Source: Alviniconcha marisindica (taxonomy: Eukaryota; Mollusca; Gastropoda; Provannidae). From it: a stretch of DNA of 64,000 nucleotides. Position numbers and translations under genes: made by a program. Below, piece by piece: positions 45,901 through 58,872 of the stretch. Under the pieces are notes generated by a model. That model worked only from the letters and a program-made list of their open reading frames with translations. It was not told the origin of the DNA and made no database searches. Where the stretch lies: contig JABMCL010002002.1 in assembly GCA_018857735.1 (NCBI GenBank), positions 511,001 to 575,000 of the forward strand, written 5' to 3'. Each line of letters opens with the position of its first letter. Positions within the stretch are counted from its first letter, which is position 1.

Positions 45901-47640
45901 CAGAGTGATGTACTTACAGCGCTGTTTGGGTGTTATATGATGTGCACGGGTGTGGGGTGACAGTGTGTGCTTTGTCATGGATTACTTTCCACATTATTTA
46001 CATTTATAATGCATTTCACTTTGAATTGAAGATCATCTGTTGTGTGACTGTGTGTGGTTTGTATTTCTGCTCTTTTTGTCCTTTTTTTTTCATCAGTCTG
46101 TTTTTTCTTCTGAACAGGTGAAGAGGATGCAGCTGTTTACAGGATAGCGTGAGTACTTGGATAGATCTTGCTTTTCTGTTCCCTCACTGTCTGGGTGTCT
46201 GTCTGACCAGCTACACCCCTTCTTGTTGGCCACATTCCATCTTCAGGGGTTGAACTAGTGTGTGATACATTTTTGTACATGTGTCCAAACAATAGCCTGG
46301 CTGCCAATGCTTGGGGTGTTTTGTGTGCACACAGCTGTTATTGATAATGCATGCTGCTGCACACTGGTCTGTATAAACACTGTGAAAGAGTCTACACTGA
46401 CAGTTTACTGTAGTAAAATTCCATGCCACACGCTGTTCCAAATCCCTTCTTTCTGAACCAAGACAAAAGGATAAAGAGCTTTTTTGTATCAAGCCCCAGC
46501 TGTGTTCAGCAACCGCCATCAAACTCTTAGATACTCTTATAAAAAAAGAAAATGCATGTTCTGTTCAAAAACTAAATGGAATCTTTATTGTTTATGAATA
46601 ATAGGAATTTGCTTTTCAATTGCATTGTACAATTACAATATGGTTGTAGACATAAATTATGTATACACATAGTGTAAAACTAAGTTTCCTTTTCCGTGAG
46701 TGCAGGATAAGTAACTTGGTGTTTTACGCCCAGTCAACCATTGCGATGTGTGCAGGGACATAGTACATAATATACCCATGTAGTAAAACAAAGTGTCCTT
46801 TTTATGCGTCTATATGGGTCAGTATATAGAATTGCCTCAATTAAATCATTACATGTAAAAGATGGACTAGAAATATTATATGGGAATCATCTTGAACTGT
46901 TTTATACAAGACTTGCTGCCTGTACATAGCTCTGTGACCAGTGTGAGATTTTTTTAGATTTTTTTATTGTGGTATATATATATATATCATTATATGGGTA
47001 TTAAGTGATCATATGATATGATCTGATTGTGTCTTGCGGATATGGAGTGCAGGCATGTGTTAATGGAATTACTGATATGGTTGGCTGGGGTTGAATTGAC
47101 TGATGGTGGGGGATGATGTTGTTTTCCCACATCATTGTACAGCAGCTGTTGCAGCTCCTGCCTGGGTATGCGCTAAACAAGTTTTCTGTATCGTTATTGT
47201 CATGGGAAAGCTTCCCTGACATCTGTATTTACTGTCAGCAGTTTTCAAAAGCTATGAGCCAGCTAAAATAGACATGTCACCGCCTCCCTTCCCCCCTCCC
47301 TTACCCCCCAAGTCCATACACCAAGTTACTGATATTCCTGAAATGTCAGGTTTATCTCATCTTCTTTTTTTTCTTTTTCTTTTTCCTTCTCTCTCTTTTT
47401 TCTTTTCTTTTTTGGTGGGGGGCAGGGGGTGGGGGGTTAGGAAAGGGGTTTCCTTCCTACAGCTGCTGCAATGCAGACTCAGTGCTTCAGTACTATTTAC
47501 AAACACCAGTTCCAACACAGGGAAAATGGGTTGGAGAAAGGATCATGTACTCATGCTAGTCACAGATTTGGGTCTTGTTTGTTGTTTGAATAGGGAAAGG
47601 GTGTTTGTGGGTTTTATATTCTTTTTGTTAAAGACTGAAT

Positions 47641-47724
<84 letters not shown>

Positions 47725-47840
47725 ACACACCCACACATATATATATGCACACACACACATGCATGGGTGCACATGTGCATACACAGATGCACATGCATGC
47801 ACATAATATGTATGCACACACACAAAATGAGAGAGAGAGA

Positions 47841-47896
<56 letters not shown>

Positions 47897-50800
47897 GTTA
47901 TATATATATATATACATAATATGTTTTTTGTTTGCTTTTTTAATAGATTGTTTGCCTTTGTGGGCAGTTCTAGGCTTGTTTTACATTTCCATGCTCGATG
48001 TGTTCAGACTTTGGCTGTGCACATTCACGCTGTCGGTGTCAGCCGGTGCTGTCTTGTTGCTGCCCATGTCCATCGTCAGCAATGAGGTGTTGCACATGTA
48101 CCCCAGAAGTTACTACGTCAAGTGGCTCAATACCTCACTTATTCAGGGTATGTCAATGTTGTCAGTGTTAGGTTTGGCTTCCTCTCTTAAAGTTAAAGTA
48201 ACTTGCCTTCTCAAATCCAAATTGAAAGTAACTCATCAGGTACTTGGAACAGGTTAAAAGAACATGCATTGCAAGTGCCTTTTTTATATTTCTTTTTTAG
48301 TTTAAACTTTAATGTCTGTTTTTTAAGATATTGACATCACTGGTGCTTTTCGCCTGCTTTCATTTTGTGTTCTTTCCAACATTTCAGTTTGATGTCACCA
48401 AAGTGTTTATGGTGTCATGGACAGAGAACCAGAAGCTCTCAGTGTTGTGTACAGGTTATGGAGGAAATAAATGGTTTTCATTTTTGTTGCCAAAGAGGAG
48501 AGGTAGTTGGTATCCTTTCACCATTATGTGCTGGTGGGCACTGATGAGCTACTCAGGTAGCGAAACACAACTGACCTAGGCAATGAACATAATAATGGTC
48601 CTCACCTGGATCAGTTTTTAATAACCGCTCTGCTCTCTGTTTAGCTTTGTGGGCCAAAAATCTGATTTTGATCTGGTAGATTTGGTGTGGGGGGGAACTG
48701 ATGCATCCAATGGGCTCTTTGTGAAGAGAGTAGGACTTTCTTCTCTTTGTGTCTTTTTTGTTTTGTTTTCCAGATCTACTCTGATTATGGTCTTCCAGAT
48801 CTAAATACAATAGGTCAACAGTCAGTTACTTGCTTCTTGTTGTTTTTTGGGTGTTTTTCTACACTTTAATCCACAGAGGAGAGGACCAGATATGTATTTA
48901 TCATTATTATTATTATTATTTTGCCAAGTTTAGGGTACTGATTCGCCATGATATAACCATAATGGTTGACTGGGCGTAAAACACCAACTTACTTACCTAG
49001 GTGCTGTGTGTGCAGGCCTGTGGAATCAAATCTTTTTTCTGTCCAACCTGGCTCTCTTCATCCTCATGCCCTTCGCCTACTTCTTTACAGAGGCCGAGGG
49101 ATTCTCAGGGTCCAAGAAGGTGAGTGTGACAAAGCCACAGCCTGCTGCAGCTGCTGCTGGCATGTATGCAGTGAGTTTGCAGTGAGTCTAGCCCAGTGGT
49201 TAGGTCATGGGTTCAGGTCCTAGCGGGAGCGGCAGGAGAAGTTTCTTTTTCCTTGTCCGGGGTTAACTTTCCCTGCTGACTCCTGTCGGTATCTCTTCCA
49301 CCCCTGCATTACCACAGTAGCACGTAAAAGATCCCGGTCCTTCTGCCAGAAGTGCAGGTGGCAGGTTACAACTAAACAGGCATGCACCCTACATATGTTG
49401 GCATCAAATAAAGTTACATCATAAACTGGTGCATTGTTGTATGGTGTACACAGAATGTGCACCAAGACAGCAGCAGTTTCACATGGCTGCTTATGTTTGA
49501 TCTTCTTTTGAATGTGGAAAACAAATTGTCATTTTAGTTTTTGTCATTTTAGTTTTAATTATTTTACCCTGATATGACAATTGACATACAATATAGACGG
49601 GTAACCTGCCCTGTGAACTGAGTATTATCAAGTAACATCCTTTGAGTGCGAGTCGTTTGAGTGCGAGTCGTTTGAGTGCGAGTCGTTTGAGCACTTGCTC
49701 TTCTTGTTGTGCCATGGGACAGGGTCTGATGTCACGGGTGTATGAGACAACAATGGTGCTAGCCCTACTGGCAGTGGTTGTGCTGGGCATCGCCTGGGTC
49801 GTTTCATCACTCATCAACGAGGATCACCACAGCAAACAACAGCTCTTTGGTACGTGTGCACTGGTCAGCAATTTCATCTTCAGCAAAATCAATGAAAAGG
49901 GAGTTAATTAGTGCTCACCTGGCACACAAACACAGCAACAAAGATGAGTTGCCTATGGTAACTCTCACCTGGCATGCGAGTAAATGTGAGGCACATAAAT
50001 TCCACTAGAGGCACAAAGACGTGGACATAGTGGTCATACTAGACATAAATACATAGGTACATCAGATGTCAGACAGATGTACTAGATAGGCTGGTGAATG
50101 AAAAAAGGTAACCCTGAGTCTCAATACCAAAGTTAGGTAACTTGAAACCACTCCCTGACCTGGTTCAGATCGGTGCATCGTAAGAGTGTTCAAACTGTCT
50201 GGGTGGTAACTGAGCAGTCGCTTGGTCTTCAAAATTGGTCTTTAAATTTGGGACATAAGTAACTTGGTATTTTACATCCAGTCAACCAGGATGGTATATC
50301 AGGGTGAAAGTTTGGGACAAGTTTAGTGTTAAAAATTGTGCATGAACGCTGACAGAAAATCCAGGCTACATTTTGCATTTGCCTTCTTTTGTTCCTGCTT
50401 TTTTTATGTTGGAAGCCCCCCCCCTCCAACTCCCCCCCCCCCCCCCCTCCAACTCCCCCCCCCCCCCCCAACTCCCCCCCCCCCCCACTGCCACCTCTTC
50501 TTCCTGGAGTGTTTGTGGCCAAGGATTATTCACCATCTTGCAGGGTCTCTGCTGTGTTCCTTACTTGCTTGGTTCTGTCTGAATGGTGCACCCTTTCGGA
50601 ATTACATGTCAAAACTCAATCTTTCATTCTTTTCAGTACTTGGAATTGGTAACTGAAGCAACCTTTTTTTTATACCCCTTACAGCTTCTGCTCCTGGCGC
50701 TCAGTTTGTTGTTGGCTTTGATGCAAGGTTTGGCACACTCTGGGCCGCCTTTTCCAGCACCCTTCCTCCAAACTCTGCCATGATCGGTTATGCTATGGAA

Positions 50801-53392
50801 GGGACACTGCTTCCATCTCCAGACGTCTGGGAATAATATTGAAACTGAATTCAACACTCACAGCTCTCTCCATAAAACTGGCAAACAAATTTGGGTGTAA
50901 GGCTGAAATCAAAGTGGCATCAAAAGCTTGCATGTATAAACGTAAGGTGTGTCCACCACTGGTGAAAAATAATTATGTTTCGATTTGAACACTTTTGTCA
51001 TTCTACTGGCTGTACTAGTTGCTTTGTTAGCAGCTGTTCATTTATTTATTTTTTATTAAAGTTTTAAGCCTGATATTAATTTGAGTTGCCTGTTACAAAA
51101 CTTACTGCTATCTGAGCACCAATGAAAAACTGTTACCTGAGCATTTTGAAAACCTGCAGTGTGACTAATTATGGCAGAGCTAGGCAGAAAGCCATTTGGA
51201 AATGAGGCTTGGAGTTTGAAAATTTGGCTCCAGTTTTCTTAATCTGGCTGTACTTTCCAGCCCGTCAAAATTTACCCTATTTCCTCCCTCCCCTCTGCCA
51301 CCCCCTTCACCCCACCCTGTACCAACCCCACCCCCCAAACCCACCCACACCTTGATCGCCCTTCCTGAAAGACAGAATGTGTGAAGCTGCCACTAACCAC
51401 TCTCTTGTTATTCTGAGATATGTCCTAGAGTCTGTTGTAAGAGAGATGTTATCTGCAGTGAGGCCTCATCCTGATTATTATAACTGTCACGGTTGACTGG
51501 GTGTTAAAACTTCCCTCCTTCCACAGTGAGGCCCAGATCCAGTGATAAACTCTTGCACAAAGTTTTCAGTCTTCCGTCATTTTGAAGTGATAAAGCAGAC
51601 ATTTTACTTTTAAACGGTATAAACTCAGCTGTAAAACCAAACTGTTTTAAGAAGCTTTCTTAAGGGATCTTTGTCACAGATGTACAAGAGCATTAAAAGT
51701 AAATTGCATTATGGATGCAAAAGTTCATGTATGACAAATTCAACACTTGTTAAAAAAAATAGGGGAGAAATTTTGTTTTAAACAGTGAAAAAGAACACTC
51801 ACTATGCTTGTAGAAGTGCATTTTATTTCTTTTTATTTTAACCTTTATTTCTCAGTCTCCTTCAGCCCATATTATGGCATATAAATGCTTGCCTTAAGAT
51901 GACCCTGATGACCCTGGGCTGTGTCACCAACAGGATGCTAAAATCCAATTACTAACTTACGACAGACCCCCATGAATGCGAAAACAAATAATTCTGTCTT
52001 GTCGTGGGGGGGGGGGCTCTTTACCATGTGGCCAAACTATGACTTGGAAACCATTTGGCCTATCGCAGCACCAGAAAATGTCAACAGGTGGTTGAAAGCA
52101 ATGTTTTACAGCCATAAAATAGTGGTGTGCCTGAATCCCAGGTACACTATGATGTGGCCAGCTAGACCGACAGTGTGTGAAGGGACCATCCAGAATTGCA
52201 TAAAAACGGCAATGCAGCACTGATGTGTTTGATAGTGGAAAAGTGCAATAGTTATGCAACATTTTGCATTTACAGCAAGCCTATGTCCCGTGTACGCACA
52301 TGCGCTTGTGCATAACACTCATGTACAAGCACACACATACACACACACACACACACACACTATTATGTTAGCACTGTAGCTGCCATTGTGAAGCACTTTG
52401 GGGGTCATCTTGAGATGAGGTGCTCGACAAGTGTTCAAATAAATAAAAATACATGCACACACATGCAAGCCCTCAGGAACAGCAGTTTAAAAAAAATTCA
52501 GTCAGGCAGAGCAGCTCTTTTGTGTAATTTTGCTTATGTGTGTGCCCGAATACATCAGGTTTCTGTGTCCAGGCCTTTTTGCTTTCAAAGAGATGGGGTT
52601 TTATGTTGCTTGGTGTGTCTTTTTTTTCAACTTCTGCAGTTGTTGTTTTTCATGTTGTTGTTGTTGTTTTTAATTGTTTTGTTTGTTTTTTAACATAATT
52701 TAATGAATAGCAAGATGTGAAAAGCATGATCATGACATGGTCTTGTGCTTGAGCGACAGAAGGAAAACAGTGAAGGTTTCAGACTTTGTGGAATGTTTGT
52801 CCGTGCCATATTTTCCTTAGCACTTCTTTCTTTGTAACCAAACTAAGTGTGTTGATGTACTATTACTAAAAACCAGACCAAGTGCATACAAAGTGGGCAA
52901 TGATTACAGCGATGCAGACAGTATTGCTGTGACTTGCAGTATGACAGGGGCACACTATGGGGAGGGAGGGAGGGGTTAACGAACCTTGTTAAAGTTAGGT
53001 TGGTGATAATAATGGAGGTGGCTATGCTGCTTGCTCTGTTGCCGCTGTGATGTGTATGAACACCCAATGTGTCCAGAGGAGAGTTAATTTCATGTTCATC
53101 AGTTTTGCAACTTTATGAAGTGGCTGGTTTTTTTTGTGGTCTTGTAGTTTTCAGCTTTACACTAATTACAGCGCATGCACGCACTGTGTCATGACGTGTT
53201 ATTTTGATGGAACCATTTCCTGTTGTCTGTGCATGCTGATCATGATGCGGTTAATAACATTAACAAGGCTTCTCAGACTACTGATACAAAAAACACCAAC
53301 AACAGAAAAAAAACTCCACCATTGCTTCCCTTACAGTCATGCACATGTACGTGTATACATGCACGCACGCGTGCACACTCACAAAGGTACTC

Positions 53393-53425
<33 letters not shown>

Positions 53426-56397
53426 GATGAATGTGTTTTTGATTGTGGACTTCTTTGCTTTCAGATGTGTGGCACATCTACCTACCATACCTGTATTCTT
53501 TCATTTCTTTCATCGGTGTTTTACTTTTACTCTGTAAGTATCACATTTCTTTCATTGGTGTTTTACTTTTATTCTGTAAGTATCACATTTCTTTCATTGG
53601 TGTTTTACTTTTACTCTATAAGTATCACATTCCTTTCATTGGTGTTTTACTTTGATTCTCTGTCACATTTCTTTCATCAGTGTTTTACTTTTACTCAGTA
53701 TCACATTTCTTTCATCAGTGTTTTACTTTTACTCAGTATCACATTTCTTTCATCAGTGTTTTACTTTTGCTCTGTGTCACATTTCTTTCATCAGTGTTTT
53801 ACTCTGTATCACACTGTATGCTTGTTTCTGTTGTTGTTTTTCTACTGGAGTTGTATCTATGCTGTATTGTGGTTCCTTTCAGTTTACGTGTTGACCAATC
53901 ACTTGTGTGTACAGCCATATAGTATGAGACGGAAACCAGAATGTAGGAAGTGTGGACAGAGAGTGCAGTGCAAACAGTAGTTTTCATAAAGTTGATGTTT
54001 CTATGTCTTCATAGGTAATACATTTTTAGCATGTATTTTGTGGGAGATGGTCACATATGCACTCCATCTCATCTCAGAAATTTACCCCATTATTATGCAT
54101 GTAAAATAATTCCAGCATTGGTGAGATAGATGATAGCCCTTTGTAGGTTCTTTATCCATATATGCTGTTTTCCAAAACAATAGACCAGCTGGTTTCCACT
54201 CTGCATGCTATCTTCCGCCACAGCATGTCCCTGTTTAGTGTGTTTGAAGTGGTTGTAAGCTGTGTATAGTGTACATATTCATGTGTGCAGGAACCTGCGT
54301 GTGCATGTATGTATGCTCTTAAAACAGACTCTTTGGACAAGAGTTTGCGCAGTAGACTACTTTAATTATTATCATTGTTATGTGTTCCTTTAAACCTTCT
54401 CTGGACAAGAGTTTGCGCAGTAGAACTACTTTAATTATTATCATTGTTATGTGTTCCTTTAAACCTGCAGTCAGAGCCCAAGCTGAAATAATGAAGCAAA
54501 TGATGGCATGATTTGAAGCTGAGCTAAAAAAAAAAGTATGTACATATATATATATACATGAAAATGTCTCAGTATGTGATCATTTTTCTGCCATGGTAAA
54601 TTTGTGCGTTTTGTTGCAGCCTGCACTCCTCTTGGTGTGTCAAGAATGTTCACTGTTATGGGAGAGCTCATCGTCAAACCCAAGGTCAGTAGTCGTGACA
54701 CTGTGTCAGTCTGTCATATTGTGCCTTGGGTGGTGAGAATGTTCACTGTCAGTGTCATGGGAAAAGTTACTGTCAGTCAAAGAAAGGCCAGTGGTCATGA
54801 CACTGTCAGTCTGTAAAGCTGTGCCAAGGGTAGTGAGAATGTTCAGTGTCATGGGGAAAGTCTGTCAAATAAAAGATCAGGAGTCATGACACTGTGTCAG
54901 TTTGTCATACTATGCCAAGGGTGGTGAGAATGTTCACTGTTATGGGAGAGCTCATCGTCAAACCCAAGGTCAGTAGTATTGACAATTTTTCAGTCTGTCA
55001 TACTATGCCAAAGATGGTGAGAATGTTCACTGTCATTGTCGTGGGGAAAGTCATTGTCAAATCAAAGATCAGTAGTCGTGAGCCTGTGTCAGTCTGTCAT
55101 ACTATGCCAAAGATGGTGAGAATGGTCACTGTCACTGTCATGGGGAAAGTCATTGTCAAATCAAAGATAAGCAGTCATCACACTGTGTCAGTCTTTCATG
55201 CTGTGCCAGAGGTGGTGAGAATGTTCACTGTTGGAGTCATGGGACAGCTCATTGTCAAACAAAAGGTTGTGACACTGCATGAAAAGGATGGGGGGGGGGG
55301 AGGTTGCCCCAAAAGTAGGGAGGTTGTTGTTACCCAAAGGGTAGGGAGGTTGTTGTTACCCAAAAGGTAGGGAGGTTGTTGTTACCCAAAAGGTAGGGAG
55401 GTTGTTGTTACCCAAAAGGTAGGGAGGTGGTGGTTGCCCAAAAGGTATGGAGGTTGTTGTTGCCCAAAAGGTAGGGAGGTGGTTGTTACCCAAAAGGTAG
55501 GGAGGTGGTTGTTACCCAAAAGGTAGGGAGGTGGTGGTTGCCCAAAAGGTAGGGAGGTTGTTGTTGCCAAAAAGATAGGGAGGTGGTGGTGGTTACCCAA
55601 AAGGTAGGAAGGTGGTTGTTGCCTGAACTGGGTTTCAAACATGCAACCTTCTCATCCCATGTCCACTGCCGTCACACTCATCCCAACCACCTAGTTGTGC
55701 TTTTCCACATGTGTGTGTGTGTGTCAGTGTGTGTGTCTGTCTGTTGTTATTGTAAAGCGCCCTGTGCTCCCACCATGTGCGCTCTAGAAATCCCCTTTAT
55801 TATTATTATTATTATTAAAAGGAAGCTTCTTTTCTTGTCATTAACGCTATGCATATTGATGTTGGCATTGTCATTGCTCTGTTTTTCTTGTTTCAGTTCC
55901 TTCGAAATATTGAAGAGGAGCTTAACACAGTCCGGTTAGAGGAAGAACATTTATTACGCAAAATCAACTTTAAAAATTTGGGTATGAAACTTTTGCACAT
56001 CTTTTGTAGTTATGGTGACATGTATGGTGACATGTATGGTGACATGTATGGTGACATGTATGGTGAACTGTAAGTTCATCATCAGATATTTCTCATCAGA
56101 CAGTTCATATTGTTGTACAGTTCATCATAAGGCAAATCAAAGCCAAAAAATCATTATGTGTTTGTGTGTGCTCTGTGTGTTTATGAGTTGACATCTCTTT
56201 CTGTGCAGATGTGTTTCATGTTTGTAAAAACATCACTGCAGAAACTGGATACCTACACTTTAAAATACAGTTAGGAATGCTGAGCAGTGTCCAGTTTTGG
56301 GAGCATGTGGAAAACAGTGTTGCCACAATAAACATGATTATTCATGTACTCCTTTGATGTTTTTTGTGTTGGGTAGATGCTCATCTCATGCTTTCTG

Positions 56398-56488
<91 letters not shown>

Positions 56489-58836
56489 AACTCACGTGCA
56501 CTTGGCAAAAACTGATTCCTGTATCTGATGTCTTGAAGGTTGATGCCTAACATTGTATGACGAGAAGGCTGCAGCGCTTGTGGTTGTGCTTGTGGCAACA
56601 AAGATGCTGTCAATGATGGTGAAGACCTGAACATCCTTTGCATCCCTGTTTCAGCACCAAGCGAGATCGCCAACGGCCACACCAACATCGACGCCTTGGT
56701 GTTTCAGCTGGAAGAGATGCAGAACAACCGGCATCAGTTAGGTCAGTGGATGCAAGCGGGGAACTTGGATGACCTAAATCAAACAGGCCACATTCTCAAC
56801 AAAGGGGTACATTTTATTTTAAGAATGGTAGCAACAACAACAAAAAGTACACAAAACCAGGCATAGGATTCTTTAGACAATATTACTGCCTGCTGTCAGA
56901 TATCCTGGAGAGCAGGAAAGCCTGCAAGATCTGACTCTCATGATGAGTTAGTGTTACAGAGGGATTTTCTGAGGATTTCAAACTGTGACATGCCATCATG
57001 TGTTTGTGTCAACAAAGTGCATTTCACTTTGAGACTTCAATCAGGCTTGCGTGATAAAAAGTAAAGGAGTTCTGGCCTTCTGAAAACAGGTCTTGTCCGG
57101 CAGGTAGAAGAGATCCCAATGAAAACTTGAAATCAAGATTGATCTTGGTTCAAAATGCTCTGATGAAAAAAAACGGGGGGTGGGGGGAATGTCAAACTAT
57201 TTAGTTATTAATTTGAAGACGTGTAGTCTGACAGTGAAACTTGTGGTCTGACAATGAAACACAGAGTCCGACGGTGAAATGTGTAGTCTACTAATCAGTT
57301 CTGTGGTCTAACAATGAAACCCATGGTCTACAGTGAAACATGTAGTCTGACATTCAGTTTTGTGGTCGAAATGTATGGCCTGGCAATGAAATGTGTGGTC
57401 TGACAGTGAAATGTGTGATCTGACTATAAAGCACGTCTGACAGTAAAATATGTGGTCTGATAATGAAGTCTGTGGTCTGACAAAGAAATATGTTGTGACT
57501 AAAATGTGTGGTCTGAAAATGAAACATTCGGGCTGACAATGAAACATGTATTCTGTGGTCTGACAATGAAGCTTGTGGTTGTTGGAATGTAAAACCTGGG
57601 GTCTTGTGATGACACCTGGGGTCCCACAGTGATTAAACCTAGGATCTGGTGATATCTGATGATGCATATGAAATAAGAGAATGCTTAATGACCAGTGACA
57701 TAAAAACACAGACACCGCGTAATAGTAGAAGACTACTGGTAATCACAGTAATGCTCGTGGTTGCACTTAATGGAAGAATGAAACCCTGTGTTGCAGAAAA
57801 AAGACAGCAGGTCTCCTCCTGGAGGAAGAATCTGGTCTATCCCATCGTCATGCTTCTTCTTCTTGCCTTAACAGTGAGTACCTGCATCATGTTTTGTGCC
57901 TCTGTGACCTGCATATGGTTGCTGGCTGATTAAAGCCTTATAACTGAATTTTGTGTGCGTGTTTTGATGACTGACATACCCACCTGGTATGGAATAACTG
58001 TGAATGTGTGATTTGTTCTTTGTGGCACACTCCAGGCCTCACTTTCCGGCACCTGCCTCCAAACTCTGCCAGAATTGGTTATGCCACTGAAGGGGCACAG
58101 CTGTCCACCGATGCTGTCAGCACCCTCCTATAGGTCTGGGTACTAGTGTCAAAACTTGCATGTTTACATGAGATGCATCCACCCGTGGGGGGGGGGGGGG
58201 GGGGGGGGTCTATCTCAATGCAAACAACTTTGGTTTTATTTGTGCTGGCATAAGCAATGTGGATTATAAAATAAATGCCTGATACAATTTGAGTTGTCTG
58301 TTACAAACTTACAGCAGTTTGAGCTCCAACAGAAAACTGACAGCTGACGGTTTTCAGAGACTGTGGTGTAACCAGTTACAGTAGTGGTTGGAGGAAGGAT
58401 GTCGTAAACTAGTGCTTGGAGTTTGCCTGTGCGGTTGACAGGATGTCAAAATCCAGCTGCTAACTAACTAACAAACTTTGCTGTTTCAGGTATTCTGTAT
58501 TCTCAACGTTGCTCAAAATACCATTTTACTCCTGATTGGGATCAAGGCTCTGCCCACAGGTGCCAAGGTAAGAGCTCTGCGCACACTGCCGGGCTGTCTG
58601 GTACTTTTCTGACATGGTCAGCAGGTGGAGGAATAACATGTGTGCAGTCAAGTTTAAATGACACTGTATGCCAGGCAAAGCAGATTATGAGTTCACCTTC
58701 CAGACCTTTAGGTTTAGTGCCACCATCTTTTTTTCATTTTATTATGCACACTGTACACTATTATTTAATGAAGTGAAAAAAGGTTGACAGATATCCTCAA
58801 ACATTAGCAAACGCACAGACCAGTTATGTGCACTGA

Positions 58837-58872
<36 letters not shown>

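Noticed and set aside
47274..47894. 206-codon frame rich in His/Thr and Tyr/Ile
   Set aside because: Runs through (CA)n and (TA)n microsatellites.
53339..53980. 213-codon frame in LMBR1
   Set aside because: It is exon 7's region read in a shifted frame and on through the exon 7-derived array.
54894..55370. 158-codon frame with RMFTV repeats
   Set aside because: Exon 8-derived tandem copies; not an independent gene and lacking acceptors.
55300..55635. Regular 26-bp repeats resembling a CRISPR array
   Set aside because: Head-to-tail units without unique spacers, in an animal intron.
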